64,000 bases of DNA from the NCBI RefSeq assembly GCF_008931805.1, contig NZ_CP044399.1, positions 1,860,001-1,924,000 of the forward strand, written 5' to 3'. Positions 36,398 through 46,635 of this stretch are shown piece by piece. A program made the translations under genes and the position numbers. Below the pieces are notes generated by a model, which was not told where the DNA came from, searched no databases, and saw only the letters and a program-made list of their open reading frames with translations. Numbering within the stretch: position 1 is the stretch's first letter; every line of letters starts with the position of its first letter. This DNA comes from Moritella marina ATCC 15381 (GTDB taxonomy: Bacteria; Pseudomonadota; Gammaproteobacteria; Enterobacterales; Moritellaceae).

Positions 36398-37792
36398 CTA
36401 AAGCTTAATGTGGAATGATTTTGGCCGTGTTAGCGACTCATAACCTAATGCAGATAAAGTACAGCCGCGCCCTGAGTGCTTAACCCCAGTCCACGCTAAG
36501 CCAGGGTCGAGATAATCACAGCGATTGACAAAAAAAGTACCGGTATCGAGTTGCTCACCCAGGGTAATGGCCGCCTCTATATCTTGTGTAAATACCACCG
36601 CTGTAAGACCAAATGCCGAATCATTCATCAGCGCAATGGCTTGTTCATCATTGTCGACTTTCATCACACCAACCACAGGACCAAAACTTTCTTCGGTCAT
36701 TACCCGCATTTGATGATTAACCTGCGTTAATAGCTGTGGCGCAAGATACGCGGTACCGATTTCATCAAGTGGAAAGTCTTTTGCATCAATGTGCGCAGTC
36801 GCCCCTTTAGACAGAGCATCTTGGATCTGCGAACGAACCAGAGCAGCCCCAGACGCTGTCACCAAAGGGCCTAATGTTGTATTGATATCATCAGGACGTC
36901 CGAGTTTATACTTATTGACCAGCTCGACAGCCTTGCTAATAAATTCGTCAAATACACAACTATTAACATAGATGCGCTCAATGCCACAGCAAGATTGACC
37001 AGAGTTGAAAAAGGCACCATCAATGCAAGTGGCAACAGCGTGGTCAATATCGGCATCAGCGCGAACATACGCAGGATCTTTACCGCCGAGTTCTAAACCT
37101 ACCCCAATAAAACGTCCACTAGCAGCTTGCTCAATCATGTCACCACCAGCAACCGAGCCAGTAAACGCCACATAATCAATGCGACTGTCCTTTATGACTG
37201 TTTGAGTATCGACATGACTTAAGTGTAGATACTGGAACACACCTTCGGGTAGCTCAGCTTGTTCAAACGCCTTAAACAACTGCTCTGCGCATAATGGCGT
37301 TTGTTTAGAATGCTTTAATACCACACTATTACCAGCCATGATGGCCGGAATGATAGTGTTTATCGAAGTCAGGTAAGGATAATTCCACGGCGCAATAACA
37401 AAGGCAGTACCGAGTGGTTCACGCTTTATATAGCGAATAAATCCACTTAATTCTGGTAGATTAACTGGTGCTAAAGCCTCTGCTGCCACATCAATCATAT
37501 ATCGCGCCCGCTCTGCTAGACCTACAACTTCACCGCTGGCATATTGAATTGGCCGTCCCATCATCCAACATAATTCAGTGGCGATCTCATCTGTATTTGC
37601 CACCAAAGCATCGACCATTTTATGGCAGATCGCTGCACGTTCTTTTAGCGCCACCTTACGCCAATGTGCTTGCGCGATGACCGAGGCTCGTAAGCTATTT
37701 TGAATGTCTTCACTGCTTGCTAGATCGCGTTCTACGTAAACGGAATTATCTATGGGTGAACGCGTTTGCTGTATCGGCTTGTTGCTCGTCAT
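36398..37792 (-). CDS. NAD(P)-dependent aldehyde dehydrogenase of the gamma-glutamylation cluster
   Basis: A 464-residue ALDH. Cofactor segment APWNYPYLTSINTIIPAIMAGNSVVLKHS at about 143-171, catalytic Glu in GLELGGKDPAYV near 241, catalytic Cys in FFNSGQSCCGIERIYV near 275, and MTEESFGPVVGVM near 365. Closest in style to succinate-semialdehyde or gamma-glutamyl-aminobutyraldehyde dehydrogenases. It starts 14 bases after the ligase gene, and TAGGGAG serves as SD. It would oxidise the aldehyde made by the neighbouring alcohol dehydrogenase. Confidence 0.88.
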   Translation of the reverse strand: MTSNKPIQQTRSPIDNSVYVERDLASSEDIQNSLRASVIAQAHWRKVALKERAAICHKMVDALVANTDEIATELCWMMGRPIQYASGEVVGLAERARYMIDVAAEALAPVNLPELSGFIRYIKREPLGTAFVIAPWNYPYLTSINTIIPAIMAGNSVVLKHSKQTPLCAEQLFKAFEQAELPEGVFQYLHLSHVDTQTVIKDSRIDYVAFTGSVAGGDMIEQAASGRFIGVGLELGGKDPAYVRADADIDHAVATCIDGAFFNSGQSCCGIERIYVNSCVFDEFISKAVELVNKYKLGRPDDINTTLGPLVTASGAALVRSQIQDALSKGATAHIDAKDFPLDEIGTAYLAPQLLTQVNHQMRVMTEESFGPVVGVMKVDNDEQAIALMNDSAFGLTAVVFTQDIEAAITLGEQLDTGTFFVNRCDYLDPGLAWTGVKHSGRGCTLSALGYESLTRPKSFHIKL

Positions 37793-37806
37793 GGATAAGG
37801 TACTCC

Positions 37807-39177
37807 CTAGATAATTTCAAAGTAACGTTCTAATTCCCAATCAGTTACCTGTTTTCTAAATTCGCGTTCTTCCCACTCACGGGTAGCAGCATAGTGCGCA
37901 ACAAACTCTTGTCCGAACAACTCTTTGGCTGCTTCAGAACGTTTCAATTTACGCGCTGCGTCAAACAAGGTGCGTGGTAAAGATAAGGCTTCAGGATGAT
38001 CTTGCTCATAAGCATTACCAGTCACTTGCGCATAAGGTTCTAATTGCTGCTCTATACCCATCAGACCGGATGCTAATGCCGCAGCAAGCGCCAGGTAAGG
38101 ATTTGCATCAGCAGAACCAAGACGGTATTCAATGCGCTGAGATTTAGCCGACCCTGGGATCACCCGCAATGCTGTGGTGCGGTTTTCAACCCCCCAAGTG
38201 GCATCAAGCGGTGCCCATAATCCGGGCACCATACGGCTATAACTGTTTACCGTAGGCGCAATCATCGCTAAAAATTCCGGCATGTATTTTTGCTGGCCAG
38301 CAAGGAAGTGACGCTGAGTGTCGCTCATATTGTATTTATTATTAGGTTCATGAAAGAGCGATTTACCGCTTTTATCGGTTAACGAAATATGAATGTGACC
38401 ACTTTGCCCAGGCCAGTCGCTTGACCACTTCGCCATAAAAGTCGCCATTAAATTATTACGCTGTGCCCAGACTTTAATGAAGGTTTTAAATAGCGCCGCT
38501 TTATCCGCAGCCGCTTGCGCATCATCATAAGCGATTGCGGCTTCTAATACGCCAGGGCCTGTTTCGGTATGTAAACTTTCTAGTGGGAAGTCCATGGCTT
38601 CACCAAGCCCCATAATTTGATGATGTAGTTCGGCATGTACTGAGTTACGGAGCATTGAATAACCAAAGAAATCGGGCGTCAGTGGTGTTAAGTTTTTATA
38701 ACCTTTGTCACGAACCGACTCTGGGGTTTCCTTAAACATGAAGAATTCATACTCAAATGCAGCGCTAACCACAAAGCCCATACGCTCTGCGCGTGCGAGT
38801 ACCCGACGTAATGTGCCACGAGGACAGACGGCTTCGGCATGGTCACAGAACTCAGCAATGAACAGCAACATATTACCTTCGTCAGGTAATTCACGACAAG
38901 TATCAGGTAAGATCCGCACTGGAGCATCGGGGTAGCCCGTATGCCAGCCTGTGTATTCAACATTATCGTAAAGTTGATCTTTGGCATCCCAGCCTAAAAC
39001 CACATCACAAAACGAAAAACCACTGTCGAGAGAGCAAAAGAATTTTTCCTTGCTCATGTACTTGCCACGCATGATACCATCGGCATCAAACAAACCGACT
39101 TTGATATGAGTTAAACCACGTTGCTCGATAATTTGCTTGGCATCGTTAACGGTTTTTACTGCTCTGGGACTAAACAT
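37807..39177 (-). CDS. Glutamine synthetase-like gamma-glutamyl-amine ligase (PuuA/IpuC-like)
   Basis: 456 residues with the catalytic GS fold: AAFEYEFFMFKE near 137, TETGPGVLEAA near 205, GQSGHIHISLT near 257, NSYSRMVPGLWAP near 315, NRTTALRVIP near 333 and RIEYRLGSADANPYLA near 350. The C-terminal adenylylation motif of GlnA-I is missing. Such proteins (PuuA, IpuC, GlnA3/4) link glutamate to amines such as putrescine, isopropylamine, alaninol or ethanolamine at ATP cost. AAGGATG precedes the ATG. Upstream of it on the same strand are MerR and EamA genes, probably regulator and transporter of the pathway. Confidence 0.85.
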   Translation of the reverse strand: MFSPRAVKTVNDAKQIIEQRGLTHIKVGLFDADGIMRGKYMSKEKFFCSLDSGFSFCDVVLGWDAKDQLYDNVEYTGWHTGYPDAPVRILPDTCRELPDEGNMLLFIAEFCDHAEAVCPRGTLRRVLARAERMGFVVSAAFEYEFFMFKETPESVRDKGYKNLTPLTPDFFGYSMLRNSVHAELHHQIMGLGEAMDFPLESLHTETGPGVLEAAIAYDDAQAAADKAALFKTFIKVWAQRNNLMATFMAKWSSDWPGQSGHIHISLTDKSGKSLFHEPNNKYNMSDTQRHFLAGQQKYMPEFLAMIAPTVNSYSRMVPGLWAPLDATWGVENRTTALRVIPGSAKSQRIEYRLGSADANPYLALAAALASGLMGIEQQLEPYAQVTGNAYEQDHPEALSLPRTLFDAARKLKRSEAAKELFGQEFVAHYAATREWEEREFRKQVTDWELERYFEII

Positions 39178-39290
39178 AATACATCCTTATATTACTGAAC
39201 CGATTAAGGTTTCGTTTAATAATCAGTGATCGCATTATTCTTAGTATAGGGAGAGTAATTCTATTGTGTCGGCTAAAGTCCATAAACCCG

Positions 39291-39806
39291 TTAAATTAGT
39301 CGCCGAATTTTAGCCACTTCTTCCGCATCAATGTTTAACGACTCTAGAAACTCTTTATGTGCATCAGGCTCCATCAATTCAAACTGCTTGTGCCAATTGG
39401 TCATCGCTGCGTCATCAAATCCAGCACTTTTCATGATGCCAACCCAACGCGCTTTCGTCAGCTGGTTCTTGGCTAACAATGTAGGCTGTTCCAGTAGCAT
39501 CACAATGGCCTTTTGTTGTTGGCGTAATGATTGGATCTCTTTTTCTAGTGCATTAAATTGGTTATGTAACGTTTGTTCTTGCTTAATGTCATCATCACGC
39601 TCGAGCAGAGGAATAATATCTTTAATCGACAAGCCAAACGAACGATAAGACATAATAGATTCTAAGCGCTTTTGTTCTTTGTCACCGTACCAGCGATAAC
39701 CATTGTCACTGCGGCAGCTCGGTAATAACAAACCGGCACGTTCGTAATAAAGTATCGTAGTACGCGATACATGATAAGCCTTTGCCAATTGAGTCACTGT
39801 TAACAT
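39291..39806 (-). CDS. MerR-family transcriptional regulator
   Basis: 171 residues. The winged HTH is LTVTQLAKAYHVSRTTILYYERAGLLLPSCRSDNGYRWY at the N-terminus, followed by a coiled-coil dimer helix (KQEQTLHNQFNALEKEIQSLRQQQKAIVMLLE) and a helical C-terminal domain with SAGFDDAAMTNWHKQFE. No MerR metal cysteines, so an organic ligand is likely. It overlaps the EamA reading frame by seven bases and precedes the ligase-dehydrogenase genes by 113 bases, which fits local regulation of both. GAGGGGTCT is the SD. Confidence 0.85.
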   Translation of the reverse strand: MLTVTQLAKAYHVSRTTILYYERAGLLLPSCRSDNGYRWYGDKEQKRLESIMSYRSFGLSIKDIIPLLERDDDIKQEQTLHNQFNALEKEIQSLRQQQKAIVMLLEQPTLLAKNQLTKARWVGIMKSAGFDDAAMTNWHKQFELMEPDAHKEFLESLNIDAEEVAKIRRLI

Positions 39807-40699
39807 AGACCCCTCTTCTGCTTTTGTTTAGCACGTCGGTTCACCCATAAAGGGATCACAGCACTTAATAAAATAATGACCACCCCACATAACGCCATTG
39901 TGTTTGGTTGTTCAGCAAACAACCAGTAACCAAATAATAATGAATAGATTATTTTGGCATACTCGACATTCGCAATCACATTCGCTTCAGCTAATTTATA
40001 AGCGCTGATACCTATCCACTGTGCAATCGAAGATATGACCCCAACAAGGATAAGCAACAATAACGTTTCCCCGTTTGGCCACTGCCACGACATCAAGCTT
40101 GGCATTAATGAAATTAAACCAACAAACACGGCTTGATACGATAGAAGAACGACTTTTGGCACGGTTTTAGACATTTTTCTCACACAGACAACTGCGGTCG
40201 CCGCTCCTAACGCCCCCGTTAAACCGAGTAATACGTACTTAAAACTGCCTTGCTCAAAACTCGGTTGTACGACGAGCATGACACCAAAAAAGCCCACCAA
40301 GATAGTGATAAGACGTATTGTTCCAACTTTTTCAGATAGAAACAGGTTGGAAATAAAAGCAACAAACAATACTTGTGTGAACCCTAACGCAGTCGCATCT
40401 GCAAAAGGGATATTACTCAAGGTGAGAAAACCACAGTACAGCGCAAAGAACGCCCCCAATATCCTAAATAAATGTAGTTTAATACATGTAGGCTGGCGTA
40501 ATAGCTCGCTATTTTTAACAATGGCAGGCAGTAATAGAAGAATAAAAACAAGTTGCCTGAAAAATAATATCTGAAATACATCAATTGATTCATTCAATAT
40601 ACGCACAAGCACGCCAACAAAAACGAATAACGCTGTGGATATCAATGCCAGCGATATGCCTTTCACGCGCGGCGATAGCTGATTTAAAGTATTCTGCAT
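39800..40699 (-). CDS. EamA/DMT-superfamily membrane transporter
   Basis: A 299-residue transporter with ten predicted helices arranged as two EamA repeats: GISLALISTALFVFVGVLVRI to NLFLSEKVGTIRLITILVGFFGVMLVVQP, and ALGAATAVVCVRKMSKTVP to YWLFAEQPNTMALCGVVIILLSAV. Such proteins move amino acids, nucleobase derivatives or drugs. Its frame runs into the MerR gene (7-bp overlap), so the two are co-transcribed. Role in the amine cluster is inferred from this. Confidence 0.85.
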   Translation of the reverse strand: MQNTLNQLSPRVKGISLALISTALFVFVGVLVRILNESIDVFQILFFRQLVFILLLLPAIVKNSELLRQPTCIKLHLFRILGAFFALYCGFLTLSNIPFADATALGFTQVLFVAFISNLFLSEKVGTIRLITILVGFFGVMLVVQPSFEQGSFKYVLLGLTGALGAATAVVCVRKMSKTVPKVVLLSYQAVFVGLISLMPSLMSWQWPNGETLLLLILVGVISSIAQWIGISAYKLAEANVIANVEYAKIIYSLLFGYWLFAEQPNTMALCGVVIILLSAVIPLWVNRRAKQKQKRGLC

Positions 40700-40824
40700 G
40701 ATGACGGCTCATATTCATTGTTAATTAGCGTATCAGAATAAAGCCTACACCTGTAGACGGGTAAAGCAGAAATTTATGGATAGTCTTAATGGTTATGCAG
40801 GGGCTGTATTTTTAATCAGGCAAA

Positions 40825-40860
40825 AAAAAATGGTAACCCTATAAGGCTTACCATTCTTTA
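40825..40860 (-). terminator. Rho-independent terminator of the cold shock gene
   Basis: On the minus strand AATGGTAA pairs with TTACCATT around a short GC-containing loop, followed by nine T residues. It lies 45-70 bases after the cold shock protein stop codon. Confidence 0.9.
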
Positions 40861-40899
40861 TATTTATTCAGCTCTGAATCAGAGCCAAATACATAGCAA

Positions 40900-41106
40900 T
40901 TAAAGTGCTACGATGTTTTCAGCGTTAGGACCTTTTTGACCTTCGCCTACTGTGAATTCTACTTTCTGGCCTTCAGTAAGGGTACGGAAACCTTCACTTG
41001 AGATAGCGCTGAAATGTGCGAATACATCTGGACCATTTTCTTGCTCGATGAAACCAAAACCTTTAGCTTCGTTAAACCACTTAACTGTACCTTGAACTTT
41101 AGACAT
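40900..41106 (-). CDS. cspA: CspA-family cold shock protein
   Basis: A 68-residue single-stranded nucleic acid-binding OB-fold protein. RNP1 is KGFGFIEQ and RNP2 is DVFAHFSAI, with the usual KWFNEAKG start and NVxAL-type end. It acts as an RNA chaperone. Gene and length are typical. The spacer upstream is long, as in cold-shock genes with extended leaders. AGGATATTATT precedes the ATG. It has its own terminator. Confidence 0.95.
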   Translation of the reverse strand: MSKVQGTVKWFNEAKGFGFIEQENGPDVFAHFSAISSEGFRTLTEGQKVEFTVGEGQKGPNAENIVAL

Positions 41107-41509
41107 AATAATATCCTGTAATCTTAATGTTGAATTGCCTTAATAGGCTTGGATAGCGTACAAATTTTGGAACTTAAAAACTACAGAGCGAGGTATTATG
41201 AATAAAACAACGAAATGGAGAATGTAAACAAAAGTTTTCTTGCTGAGGAACACTTTATAGATTCTTTAAAAAAAGTCAAAGCTATTCATGAAATAAAAGC
41301 GTCCTACCAGCCACTAAAACATCATGAAAAGTTAAGTTAAACATTAGTATCATACACTTAACTTAAGAAACCAACTCGGATTTTATTTTCTATTGATTTA
41401 TTAACCCTGCCGAAAAAATACCCATTAATGTCTAATACTCACACTTGCGTTGCAACAACACTGAGGTTATTCTGCTCTTATATTATGGATAACAGACTAA
41501 AATACCAGT
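41107..41509. other. Divergent spacer between cspA and homocysteine methyltransferase gene
   Basis: Holds the probable long leader of cspA. GCCT-TAAT-AGGC at 41133-41144 or thereabouts can form a small hairpin near the gene. I could not find the classic cold-box sequence. No coding frame is supported. The promoter of the downstream plus-strand gene should lie within the last 100 bases. Confidence 0.45.
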
Positions 41510-42418
41510 ATGACAGTAGCATTTACATTACCTATCATCCTTGATGGTGGCATGGGCCGTGAGCTTCAAAGCGTTGGCGCCCCCTTTCAACAGCCGGAAT
41601 GGTCAGCTCAAGCCTTAATTGAAGCGCCTCACTTTATCTCGCAAGTACATGCTAGCTTTATAGAAGCCGGCGCAGAGGTTATCACCACCAATACTTACGC
41701 ATTAGTCCCCTTTCATATTGGTGAAAAGCGTTTTAATGAAGAAGGTGCAAACTTAATGAAGCTTGCAGCTCAGCTAGCACGACAGAGTGTCGCAGATCAT
41801 CCAGGCTTGCTAGTCGCAGGTTGCATCCCTCCAGTACTAGGCTCTTACCGACCAGATTTGTTTACGCTAGAAAAAGCCAAACCTTTACTTGAGATCGTGA
41901 TCAACAGCCAACTGGCTGACGCCGACATATGGTTAGCAGAAACAATCTCCTCAATTGCAGAAGCAGACATGATCAAAGCGCGCACTGCAACCACAGATAA
42001 ACCAACTTGGATTGCATTTACGGTTAAAGATGAAATAACAACAGCGCCTGCTCTGCGTTCTGGTGAATTAATTTATGATGCCGTAAGTCAAATAGCTGGA
42101 CAGCATGTGTCCGCCATCTTATTTAATTGCAGCTGCGCCGAAGTCATGGAAACAGCGCTTACCGTCTCTAAACAAGCGTTATTCGATCTCGGTATTGCAG
42201 ACGAAGTACAGCTAGGCATATACGCAAATAACTTCCCTCCTATTGGCGACTTGCACGAAGCCAATAATGCCGTTAAAGGAATAAGAAAGGATATCACTCC
42301 ACAAAGATACCGTGAATTTGCAGCAACCTGGATCAAAGCTGGCGCATCCATCGTCGGTGGTTGTTGTGGAGTCTCGCCTGCACACATCAAGGCTCTAGCC
42401 GAGCTTAAAAATACATAG
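41510..42418 (+). CDS. Homocysteine S-methyltransferase family protein
   Basis: A 302-residue TIM-barrel enzyme of the Zn-dependent methyltransferase family (MmuM/BHMT type). It opens ILDGGMGRELQSVGAP and has AGAEVITTNTYA near residue 53. The zinc ligands are in ILFNCSCAEVME near 205 and IVGGCCGVSPAHIKAL near 285. It probably moves a methyl group from S-methylmethionine, SAM or a betaine to homocysteine. It is a single gene with a strong terminator. Confidence 0.85.
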   Translation: MTVAFTLPIILDGGMGRELQSVGAPFQQPEWSAQALIEAPHFISQVHASFIEAGAEVITTNTYALVPFHIGEKRFNEEGANLMKLAAQLARQSVADHPGLLVAGCIPPVLGSYRPDLFTLEKAKPLLEIVINSQLADADIWLAETISSIAEADMIKARTATTDKPTWIAFTVKDEITTAPALRSGELIYDAVSQIAGQHVSAILFNCSCAEVMETALTVSKQALFDLGIADEVQLGIYANNFPPIGDLHEANNAVKGIRKDITPQRYREFAATWIKAGASIVGGCCGVSPAHIKALAELKNT

Positions 42419-42427
42419 TCATCGCTA

Positions 42428-42476
42428 GATTAATGGTGCTTTCTTCTTGTCAGTGCCATTAATCGTATCTCTTTTT
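42428..42476 (+). terminator. Rho-independent terminator
   Basis: GATTAATGG (42428-42436) pairs perfectly with CCATTAATC (42456-42464), followed by a T-rich run CTCTTTTT. It closes the homocysteine methyltransferase gene. Confidence 0.8.
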
Positions 42477-42600
42477 CTGGTAAATGCGTTCTCAATAACA
42501 TTAAATTTATTGATATTTATTGAATTTATAATTTTTACGTGGTCCAACCAAGAATCCTGTGCTTTAGTAATAACCAGTCATGTTGATAAAAAGGCTTCCT

Positions 42601-43296
42601 ATGCATATCACCCCCGCGTTACGTACTATTTTGGTTGTTGATGATATAGCCGATAACATCCAAACTTTAAATGGTGTTCTTAACGCTGAATATAAGATAC
42701 AAGCGGCAACAAACGGTCATAAAGCATTAGCGATTGCACAACAAAGTCCTCAACCGGATATGATTTTGCTTGATGTTATGATGCCTGAAATGGACGGGTT
42801 TGAAGTTTGTCGATTATTAAAAATAAACCCTGCCACTAAGCATATCCCGGTCATTTTTGTCACCGCAAAAAGCGCTCCCGTGGACGAATCATTAGGGTTT
42901 GAGTTAGGTGCAGTTGACTACATAACGAAGCCTTATCACCCTGACATAGTAAAAACACGCGTAAAAGCCCAATTCTCTTTATCTGTTCAAAATCATCACC
43001 TTGCAGACTTAACAAAGATGAACAGCGACAACATCATTAGTGATGAAGAGATGATAGCCTTAAATAACATATTTCTGGGTGGCGCTAGCTGTAGAAATAC
43101 GCTCGATGTATTCCAAAGTTATGCAAGCAACAATAACACCAAAATAAACGATGATGTCGCCTCTATCATGCAACGTTTTACATCATTGAATGATGCAGAT
43201 AAAGAACAAGTCACTCAGTTAATAGAAACGCTAAACATTGGTGATGAAGATGAAAAACACAAAATATCGGCATTTTTCGATTTAGACGATAACTAA
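42601..43296 (+). CDS. Response regulator with receiver domain and short unknown C-terminal helix region
   Basis: 231 residues. The N-terminal receiver domain is clear: acidic pair ILVVDDIADNIQ near 14-15, phospho-acceptor Asp at about residue 58 in MILLDVMMPEMDGFEVCR, and lysine in YITKPYHPD. The last 100 residues (EEMIALNNIFLGGASCRNTLDVFQSY onward) are predicted helical and match no output domain I know; it lacks HTH and GGDEF. The ATG at 42601 follows AAAAGGCTTCCT; the ATG at 42580 has no SD. The hybrid kinase gene starts 57 bases later, so both act in one pathway. Confidence 0.85.
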   Translation: MHITPALRTILVVDDIADNIQTLNGVLNAEYKIQAATNGHKALAIAQQSPQPDMILLDVMMPEMDGFEVCRLLKINPATKHIPVIFVTAKSAPVDESLGFELGAVDYITKPYHPDIVKTRVKAQFSLSVQNHHLADLTKMNSDNIISDEEMIALNNIFLGGASCRNTLDVFQSYASNNNTKINDDVASIMQRFTSLNDADKEQVTQLIETLNIGDEDEKHKISAFFDLDDN

Positions 43297-43352
43297 AGCG
43301 TTCATTATTATAAAAAATTGAATTTATAACATACATATGAGAGATGATGACA

Positions 43353-46300
43353 ATGCCTAAATTATTAATTGAATCAAATAATAAGCGCATCATGCTCGGC
43401 TTTTTCATTGCTATTTTTCTACTTGTTACTATTGCTTTAGCGAGCATGTTCCATTTTACTAAATTAACTCATGCCATTGATCGGTATACACAAGCAGGAC
43501 AATTATTGATTGCCCTTGATAGCGCTCGTATTGCAGAACTCGTTTATACCCGAGATGGTTTAGATCAAGATGCAAAAACAGCGACCGCTCATCTTGAAAC
43601 CGTACAACCATTAATTGAAGAATTCATCAATAACGCTGACCGGGTATACGTTGAAAAGTTATTAATTATATCAGATCAATATCGAGCAGCTTTTGAACAT
43701 TACGTATTACTGACTGGTAAAATACGTCAAAAATACAAAGACATGAACAATTCAGTCATATTAGCAAATGACAATGCCGAAGCCCTAAGATCATTGAGAA
43801 AAAAGGACATCGATAACGAGAAGCTGAAAGTGAAGCATTTTAGGGTAGAAGTGGATGAAAGAACCGAAAATATAGAAAGTGTTTATCAACTAGAGAACGC
43901 TATTGAAGACGTTATCACTATTAAAAAAAATATATTGATCTCACATAAACAGCGTGACCTTAAACCTCTCTCGGCATACTTTCATAAAATTACTGAGCTA
44001 ACAAAAACTTTAAAACGATCTATTACCCATCCTGAAGGCGTCAATATACTGATGCAGTTGGAGCCCGAAGTTAAAACGTTGAAAACCCTTTTCAAGCAAT
44101 TTGAAAATATAAACAACTATGCAGTTCTCACCATCAACACTCCCTTAGTTGTCGCTATAGAGACACATGCTCTAAGACTTGTAGATCTAACGGCCGATTT
44201 ACGAACTAGCGAACAAAACCTGTTGAATGCAATCTCTAAACTTCGCGATATATCTCAAAAAATCATGCTACGCAGGTTAGAGTTTTATGAACAACTCGAT
44301 ATTTTGTTAGATAATATAAATGCTGCGCGACAATTTAATCGGGAGTTTTCATCAGCACAAGACCACAGAACTCGATACTTATCATTAAGTCAAATTCAGC
44401 AGCTGTTAACTTTAACAAAAACTGAAGTTAACGTTATTTCATCTTTATTTACAGAAAAAGATGACCGAAATGCTTTCAATGAACTGTTACCTAACATCGA
44501 ACTTTACTTCAATGATTTTTTGGCATTAGCTAATTTAACAACACAGAGGTTCGAAATTAGAAATAAAATGAATGAGTCGGCCGTTATTGCCGACGATATT
44601 TTGTCTAATTTTCGAGAGTTTAGATTTAAAGAAATGGCCCAGTCACGTAATTTAGTTCAAACAATGTCTATTCTGTCTATTTTCTTTTTAATTAGTATCG
44701 TATTACTTGGCTATGTTATGCGTCGTTCGCAAATATCGCTTACAAATTTAAGCCTACAATTGGGCATTGCCGCAGAAAAAGCAAAAAAAGCAGAACAAGC
44801 AAAGTCCGATTTTTTAGCCAATATGAGCCATGAAATCAGAACCCCAATGAATGCCATTATCGGCATGAGTTATTTAGTACTAGAAACAGAGTTAAACCCT
44901 AAACAGAAAAATTATATTAGTAAAGTTAACGGCTCTGCCAATGCGTTACTTAGGATCATTAATGACATCCTCGACTTCTCTAAAATAGAGGCTGGTAAGT
45001 TAACCATTGAAAAAATTGACTTCAAGATTGCGGACGTTTTAGATGAAGTCGCAGACACCATTGGCTTAAAGGCACAAGAGCGGGGCTTAGCATTACACTT
45101 TGAGATAGATAGCAGCCTGCCAATCAATTTTATTGGCGATCCTTTAAGGCTAAAACAAATACTCGTCAATCTAGGTGACAATGCGGTGAAATTCACGAAA
45201 GCAGGAAAAGTGACATTCAGTTTCACCTGCAACATGAACAAGAACAATAATGTCGTACTCGTTTGTCATGTACGCGATACCGGTATTGGTATGACACCTG
45301 ATCAAGTAAACAACCTCTTTTCTGCATTTTCTCAAGCTGATACCTCAACCACTCGGAAATATGGTGGCACAGGTTTGGGCTTGGCTATTTGTAAACAACT
45401 GACACAGCTAATGCAAGGTGACATATCAGTAACCAGTGATCTTGGCGCTGGCAGCTGTTTTTCATTTTACGTCACTCTGGCACATTTAAAATCATCACCA
45501 AATGTCCTAGCTGCAAAGCAAACTGTCTATTCAGCAAGTACTCTGACGCAAGCATCTCAACAAGACGATATTAAGGTAGATACCATTTCCGTTGCACAAC
45601 ACTTGATAGGTGCTCATTTTTTATTAGTCGAAGATAACAAAATTAATCAAGAACTTATCTATGAGATATTAACAAGTAAAGGCATTAACGTAACGATTGC
45701 TAACCAGGGGCAAGAAGCGATTGAATACCTCAATCATCGCACTTTTGATTGTGTGCTGATGGATTGCCACATGCCTATAATGGATGGCTATAAAGCGTCA
45801 AAAATAATAAGAACAGATCCACGTTTGCAAGGGTTACCGATTATAGCAATGACCGCAAATATCATGGAACAAGATTTAAATAAGGCAAAAAAATGTGGCA
45901 TGAATGACGTTATTGGCAAACCAATCAATATTGCTAAAATGATGAAGACACTGGCTAGGTGGGTCAAGATAAAACCAGCGCACACATTCAAACAATTTGA
46001 ACTTACCCCTAGTACTGCGCTGAAAATTGATCACATGGAAAACATAGAAAACAGCCTTAACATTGAAGGGCTTGATCAAGCGATGGGGTTATCTTGTGCT
46101 AACAATGATATTACGCTTTATTATAAGTTACTGGCTCGATTTTCAAAACAATATGCTCAAACCTCCCCTCCTTTAATATTAGGAGAGTTAGATTCACGCC
46201 AGCAACAGCACTTTATTCACACTTTAAAAGGTCTTGCAGGTAACTTAGGTTTTTCAGCTATTTATCAGCGTTGTAATACAATTGAAAAAGGCATTGGGGA

Positions 46301-46616
46301 AACATCAAGAAATGACCAACTGCAAACCCTTGAGCAAATGTTAGCAAGCGCATGTACCGCACTAGCACACTATTTTAAAGACAACGGGGAGCAGTTTACA
46401 GGTAAAGCAAGCCATCAGGCAAAGCACTCGGCTATTAATACATTGATGATAGACCAACTTACAAAAGCGCTAAAACATTCAGATACCATTGCTATCGAAC
46501 TAGCCGAAAAGTATGTAGCCAGTGAATTGGGCTTATCTATATCGGATCACCAGAGGCTAATAGAGTATGTGAATAATTTTGATTTTGATACCGCATTAAT
46601 ACTTTTTGATGGCTAA
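43353..46616 (+). CDS. Hybrid sensor histidine kinase with receiver and HPt domains
   Basis: About 1087 residues. One membrane helix near 14-34 and one near 434-457 frame a long helical periplasmic sensor of about 400 residues of the coiled-coil TorS/BarA type. Then come HisKA with the phospho-histidine in [20 protein letters not shown] (about 492), HATPase ([24 protein letters not shown]), a receiver domain with Asp in [14 protein letters not shown] (about 802), and a C-terminal HPt with His in [14 protein letters not shown] (about 956). It thus carries a full phosphorelay. Three close ATGs exist (43344, 43347, 43353); GAGAGATGATGAC favours the last. Confidence 0.9.
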   Translation: MPKLLIESNNKRIMLGFFIAIFLLVTIALASMFHFTKLTHAIDRYTQAGQLLIALDSARIAELVYTRDGLDQDAKTATAHLETVQPLIEEFINNADRVYVEKLLIISDQYRAAFEHYVLLTGKIRQKYKDMNNSVILANDNAEALRSLRKKDIDNEKLKVKHFRVEVDERTENIESVYQLENAIEDVITIKKNILISHKQRDLKPLSAYFHKITELTKTLKRSITHPEGVNILMQLEPEVKTLKTLFKQFENINNYAVLTINTPLVVAIETHALRLVDLTADLRTSEQNLLNAISKLRDISQKIMLRRLEFYEQLDILLDNINAARQFNREFSSAQDHRTRYLSLSQIQQLLTLTKTEVNVISSLFTEKDDRNAFNELLPNIELYFNDFLALANLTTQRFEIRNKMNESAVIADDILSNFREFRFKEMAQSRNLVQTMSILSIFFLISIVLLGYVMRRSQISLTNLSLQLGIAAEKAKKAEQAKSDFLANMSHEIRTPMNAIIGMSYLVLETELNPKQKNYISKVNGSANALLRIINDILDFSKIEAGKLTIEKIDFKIADVLDEVADTIGLKAQERGLALHFEIDSSLPINFIGDPLRLKQILVNLGDNAVKFTKAGKVTFSFTCNMNKNNNVVLVCHVRDTGIGMTPDQVNNLFSAFSQADTSTTRKYGGTGLGLAICKQLTQLMQGDISVTSDLGAGSCFSFYVTLAHLKSSPNVLAAKQTVYSASTLTQASQQDDIKVDTISVAQHLIGAHFLLVEDNKINQELIYEILTSKGINVTIANQGQEAIEYLNHRTFDCVLMDCHMPIMDGYKASKIIRTDPRLQGLPIIAMTANIMEQDLNKAKKCGMNDVIGKPINIAKMMKTLARWVKIKPAHTFKQFELTPSTALKIDHMENIENSLNIEGLDQAMGLSCANNDITLYYKLLARFSKQYAQTSPPLILGELDSRQQQHFIHTLKGLAGNLGFSAIYQRCNTIEKGIGETSRNDQLQTLEQMLASACTALAHYFKDNGEQFTGKASHQAKHSAINTLMIDQLTKALKHSDTIAIELAEKYVASELGLSISDHQRLIEYVNNFDFDTALILFDG

Positions 46617-46635
46617 GCTACCCAAATCAACAATA

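Noticed and set aside
39178-39290. MerR operator upstream of the glutamine-synthetase-like gene
   Set aside because: I looked for a 19-20 bp spacer promoter with a dyad but found only a weak ATAG/CTAT repeat, so I cannot support a site.
41224-41241. Second TyrR-like box TGTAAA upstream of cspA
   Set aside because: Only the left half matches the consensus; the right half reads TTTTCT.
42447-42641. A 64-codon hydrophobic frame before the response regulator
   Set aside because: It overlaps the terminator region and the response regulator start in another frame, lacks an SD and a family match.
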